Assembly (NCBI RefSeq): GCF_900104955.1
Contig: NZ_FNSI01000001.1
Coordinates: forward strand, 716,001 to 780,000
Length of the DNA: 64,000 nucleotides
Origin: Beijerinckia sp. 28-YEA-48
GTDB lineage: Bacteria > Pseudomonadota > Alphaproteobacteria > Rhizobiales > Beijerinckiaceae
Direction of reading: 5' to 3'
Positions 61,898 through 64,000 of the stretch are shown here, piece after piece; position 1 is the stretch's first letter; each line of letters starts with the position of its first letter. The notes under the pieces are model-generated. The model was not told where the DNA came from. It saw only the letters and a list, made by a program, of their open reading frames with translations, and did not search any database. A program made the position numbers and the translations under genes.

Positions 61898-62182
61898 ATG
61901 CGTAAACTGATCGCTGCCGCCACGGTCTCGCTGGTGGCCACCATCGCACTCGCGCAAACAGCCCGCGTCTCGGGCGAGGTTACAAAGATCGACGAGGCGC
62001 AGGCCAAGATCACCCTGAAGCATGGGCCGATCAAGAATCTCGACATGGACGGCATGACGATGGCGTTCGCCGTCGCCGATCCGGCGGCCCTGAAGAAGCT
62101 GAAAGTCGGCGACAAGGTGATGTTTGAGGCCGACCGCGTGAACGGGCGCATTACCGTCACCAAGATCGACAAAGCCAAATAG
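61898..62182 (+). CDS. CusF-like periplasmic copper chaperone
   Basis: 94 aa from ATG 61898 (MRKLIAAATVSLVATIALAQ), with a GGAGAAG site and a signal peptide. The CusF beta-barrel pattern has metal ligands His42 (LKHGPIKNL), Met53 and Met55 (DGMTMAF). In E. coli CusF a Trp caps the Cu(I) site; here the equivalent residue is Met50 (LDMDGM). It would hand copper to an efflux system. Last gene of the copper cluster. Confidence 0.9.
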   Translation: MRKLIAAATVSLVATIALAQTARVSGEVTKIDEAQAKITLKHGPIKNLDMDGMTMAFAVADPAALKKLKVGDKVMFEADRVNGRITVTKIDKAK

Positions 62183-62220
62183 GCCTGCTGGTCAGGCGCC
62201 CAATTTGGAGCAGAAATACG

Positions 62221-62244
62221 GACGGAGACCTTCGGGCCTCCGTC
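62221..62244 (+). terminator. Possible terminator after the CusF-like gene
   Basis: GACGGAGACC-TTCG-GGCCTCCGTC, a 10-bp stem with one mismatch and a stable TTCG loop. No T-run follows, so it may need Rho or act as an RNA-end stabiliser. Confidence 0.45.
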
Positions 62245-62398
62245 ATGATATTGATCCGAAAATCTTTTTTGAGGATGGGGCGCGTTTTGGCGCCAGGGCG
62301 GGGCGCCTGGCCGGTTGCTCGCTCGCCTGATTCACCTTGATCGCTAAAATTTGGCGTCGTTTACGAGCCGTTACCAAGCTGTGGTTTATTTAGCGTGC

Positions 62399-63214
62399 AT
62401 GCGATTTAAGTTTGAACGATTGGGCCTGAAGGCCATTGCACCGGTGGCGGCTTTAGCCGCGGCGTTGATGCTGGCTGCCTGCGGCGGTGGCGGCTCTGCC
62501 ATTCCCATGCTCGATGGGGTTGGCGATGGCGGACGGGCTGGGGCGGGCAACGAGCATTTCGTCGGTCTGCACCCGAACAATTTCACCATTCATGGCATCG
62601 ACGTTTCCAAATACCAGGGTGACATCGACTGGCAGGCGGTGCGCGCCTCGGGCGTCAAGTTCGCCTGGATCAAGGCGACCGAGGGCGCCGATCATGCCGA
62701 TGCCAAGTTCCGGCAGAATTGGGATGCTGCGAAGGCCGCCGGTGTGCCGCGCGGCGCCTATCATTTCGTCTATTGGTGCCGCCCGCACCATGAGGAGATC
62801 GGCTGGTTCAAGAGCACCGTGCCGGTCGATCCAGAGGCGTTGCCGCCAGTGCTCGATGTCGAGGCGACGCCGACCTCACGGACCTGCAAGCGCACCCTCT
62901 ACAAAGACGAAGTCGTCCGTGAGATGCGCGAAATGCTGCTGGATCTGGAGCGTCACTACGGCAAGCGGCCGGTCATTTATGTGACGGTCGATTTCTACCA
63001 GTCCATTCTGGCCGACGGCGAGTTCAGCGATTATCCGATGTGGGTGCGCTCGACGAAACATCCGCCGCAGGTGCCCTATGGCAGCCGGCGTTGGGTGTTC
63101 TGGCAATATCAGTCCGACGGTTATGTGTCCGGCATTCGCGGTAAGGTCGACAAGAACGCTTTTGCTGGTAGCGAAGGGCAATGGCGGGCCTGGCTTGCGG
63201 GCAAGCCGTATTGA
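62399..63214 (+). CDS. GH25-family lysozyme-like lipoprotein
   Basis: 271 aa from ATG 62399; the frame is open to 62351, but this start puts a signal peptide with lipobox LMLAAC (Cys28) at the N-terminus. Glycosyl hydrolase family 25 (N-acetylmuramidase) barrel: HGIDVSKYQGDIDWQAV (catalytic Asp68), FAWIKATEGADHADAKFRQN, GAYHFVYWCRPHHEE and the active-site PPVLDVEATP (Asp/Glu pair). C-terminal VFWQYQSDGYVSGIRGKVDK is typical. It may cut peptidoglycan from the membrane or outer-membrane anchor. Confidence 0.93.
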   Translation: MRFKFERLGLKAIAPVAALAAALMLAACGGGGSAIPMLDGVGDGGRAGAGNEHFVGLHPNNFTIHGIDVSKYQGDIDWQAVRASGVKFAWIKATEGADHADAKFRQNWDAAKAAGVPRGAYHFVYWCRPHHEEIGWFKSTVPVDPEALPPVLDVEATPTSRTCKRTLYKDEVVREMREMLLDLERHYGKRPVIYVTVDFYQSILADGEFSDYPMWVRSTKHPPQVPYGSRRWVFWQYQSDGYVSGIRGKVDKNAFAGSEGQWRAWLAGKPY

Positions 63215-63268
63215 GTGACGGCGCAGGTTGGTTCTGGCCAATTCTTTCTGGCCAGTTCGTCTTACTCG

Positions 63269-63499
63269 TTAACCCCGGCTGTCGGCCTCGGCTTTTTGAA
63301 GTTTGAGGATGCGCAGCCGGAAGGCCGTGCAGAGGCGAATACGCAGAACAAGCTCTGTTTCGATTTCGACTGTCGTTGCACGAGATGTATCTTCGAGCTT
63401 GTTGGCGATGATTTCCAAGATGTCGTGCGCTTCAAGCGCATTGTCCAATTCGCGCCGCGTTATAATGACGTCTGGTTTTTGCACGTCTGATTTTCGCAT
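63269..63499 (-). CDS. Possible small protein of unknown function
   Basis: 76 aa, MRKSDVQKPDVIITRREL. It has an evenly amphipathic, charged composition, with LVLRIRLCTAFRLRILKLQK near the end, rather than the Arg/Ala noise of shadow frames, but the ribosome-binding site is weak. It may not be a gene. The rest of 63215-63752 holds nothing I can support. Confidence 0.35.
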   Translation of the reverse strand: MRKSDVQKPDVIITRRELDNALEAHDILEIIANKLEDTSRATTVEIETELVLRIRLCTAFRLRILKLQKAEADSRG

Positions 63500-63752
63500 G
63501 CCGGTGCCCGCAATCCCTCAACGGATCACATCGACTCTTTATCGTGAATGATCGAGCGATGCCGGTGACTACGTTTGGCGGGTCAGGCAAGGCTAGGTGC
63601 CTTTGGTCATATGCGACGAACCGCCTCGAACGGTCAGCGTTTGCTGCTGCCGTCGGCGCATAGCGTCGTGCGGGCCGAGCAGACGCGCTCGGCATAATGC
63701 CCAGCATTGCATTGCCGCGAAGGCTTTTTGGGCAGGCGTCCGCGCGTAAAGC

Positions 63753-64000
63753 TTAAAGCCAGCGGCGGACGGCGTTGGCGTAGTCGCGATAGGCTTCGCC
63801 GAAGTTCTCGGCCAGATCAGCCTCTTCCGGTTCGATGGCGAGTTTTTGGACCGCCAGCACCGAGATGATCAGGGCCAGAAACGGCCAGAAGGAATCGGCG
63901 ACGAAGCCCAGGCCGAATAAAACCAGCGCCAGACTGAGATAGATCGGATTGCGTGAGAAACGGTAGGGGCCGCCTGTCGCCAGCGCGCGGGCCGGTTTGT
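63753..64000 (-). CDS. Isoprenylcysteine carboxyl methyltransferase-family membrane protein (5' end cut by window edge)
   Basis: The last 82 codons of a gene entering from the right edge. It carries the family's C-terminal pattern: GGPYRFSRNPIYLSLALVLF, a membrane segment (FLALIISVLAVQKL), then EEADLAENFGEAYRDYANAVRRWL and stop. The Asn-Pro and the Glu/Arg-rich tail bind S-adenosylmethionine. These proteins (ICMT/PEMT-like) methylate small molecules or lipids; the substrate is not clear. Confidence 0.85.
   Translation of the reverse strand, partial: KPARALATGGPYRFSRNPIYLSLALVLFGLGFVADSFWPFLALIISVLAVQKLAIEPEEADLAENFGEAYRDYANAVRRWL

Noticed and set aside
63432-63707. 91-codon - strand frame near the right end
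   Set aside because: Arg/Ala-rich shadow without a ribosome-binding site; it overlaps the slightly better 63269-63499 frame.

Overview
The window is a high-GC alphaproteobacterial chromosome segment, most likely Hyphomicrobiales (Rhizobiales). The evidence is the single run of secE-nusG-rplKAJL-rpoBC, str, S10, spc and alpha operons, adk lying between secY and rpsM, an ATP12-type F1 chaperone, a propionyl-CoA carboxylase pair and a LipB octanoyltransferase. I cannot name the genus from sequence alone.

Layout. (1) 1-1.3 kb: a class II aldolase/adducin protein cut by the left edge and a small secreted protein. (2) 1.5-33 kb: 35 genes for transcription, translation and secretion, all on the + strand. 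Several intrinsic terminators, structured leaders and candidate promoters divide them into transcription units (after rplA, after rpoC, before secY, before and after rpsM, after rplQ). (3) 33-42.5 kb: housekeeping genes: a GNAT acetyltransferase, an ankyrin protein, a Do/HtrA-type periplasmic protease, an orphan ParA-like ATPase (-), RarA, CrcB fluoride channel, an RluC-type pseudouridine synthase, a carboxymuconolactone-decarboxylase-like protein, ATP12 and PccB. (4) 42.5-49.3 kb: a 907-aa autotransporter on the - strand and a small conserved protein lie between pccB and pccA. An NTF2-like protein and a gamma-glutamylcyclotransferase-like protein follow. (5) 49.4-54.8 kb: a four-gene - strand cluster (PrpB-like lyase, GalD-like isomerase, PrpF-like isomerase, Bug/TctC-type solute receptor) divergent from a LysR regulator, with an inverted repeat between them. 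(6) 54.8-57.7 kb: lipB, tRNA-Leu(GAG), a decayed tyrosine-recombinase relic abutting the tRNA, and three small unknown proteins. (7) 57.7-62.2 kb: a periplasmic copper-handling cluster: His/Met-rich protein, small lipoprotein, TolC-like outer-membrane lipoprotein, Tat-exported multicopper oxidase, cupredoxin and CusF-like chaperone. No P-type ATPase or RND pump is in view. (8) 62.4-64 kb: a GH25 lysozyme-like lipoprotein and an isoprenylcysteine-methyltransferase-family protein cut by the right edge.

The most notable accessory elements are the PrpB/GalD/PrpF/Bug/LysR catabolic cluster, which may handle an unsaturated tricarboxylate such as trans-aconitate or a gallate-pathway intermediate, and the integrase scar at tRNA-Leu. 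A recurring GTTTC-N4-GAAAC inverted repeat and a 16-bp perfect palindrome upstream of the autotransporter also stand out. I see no clear-cut wholly new defence or mobile system.
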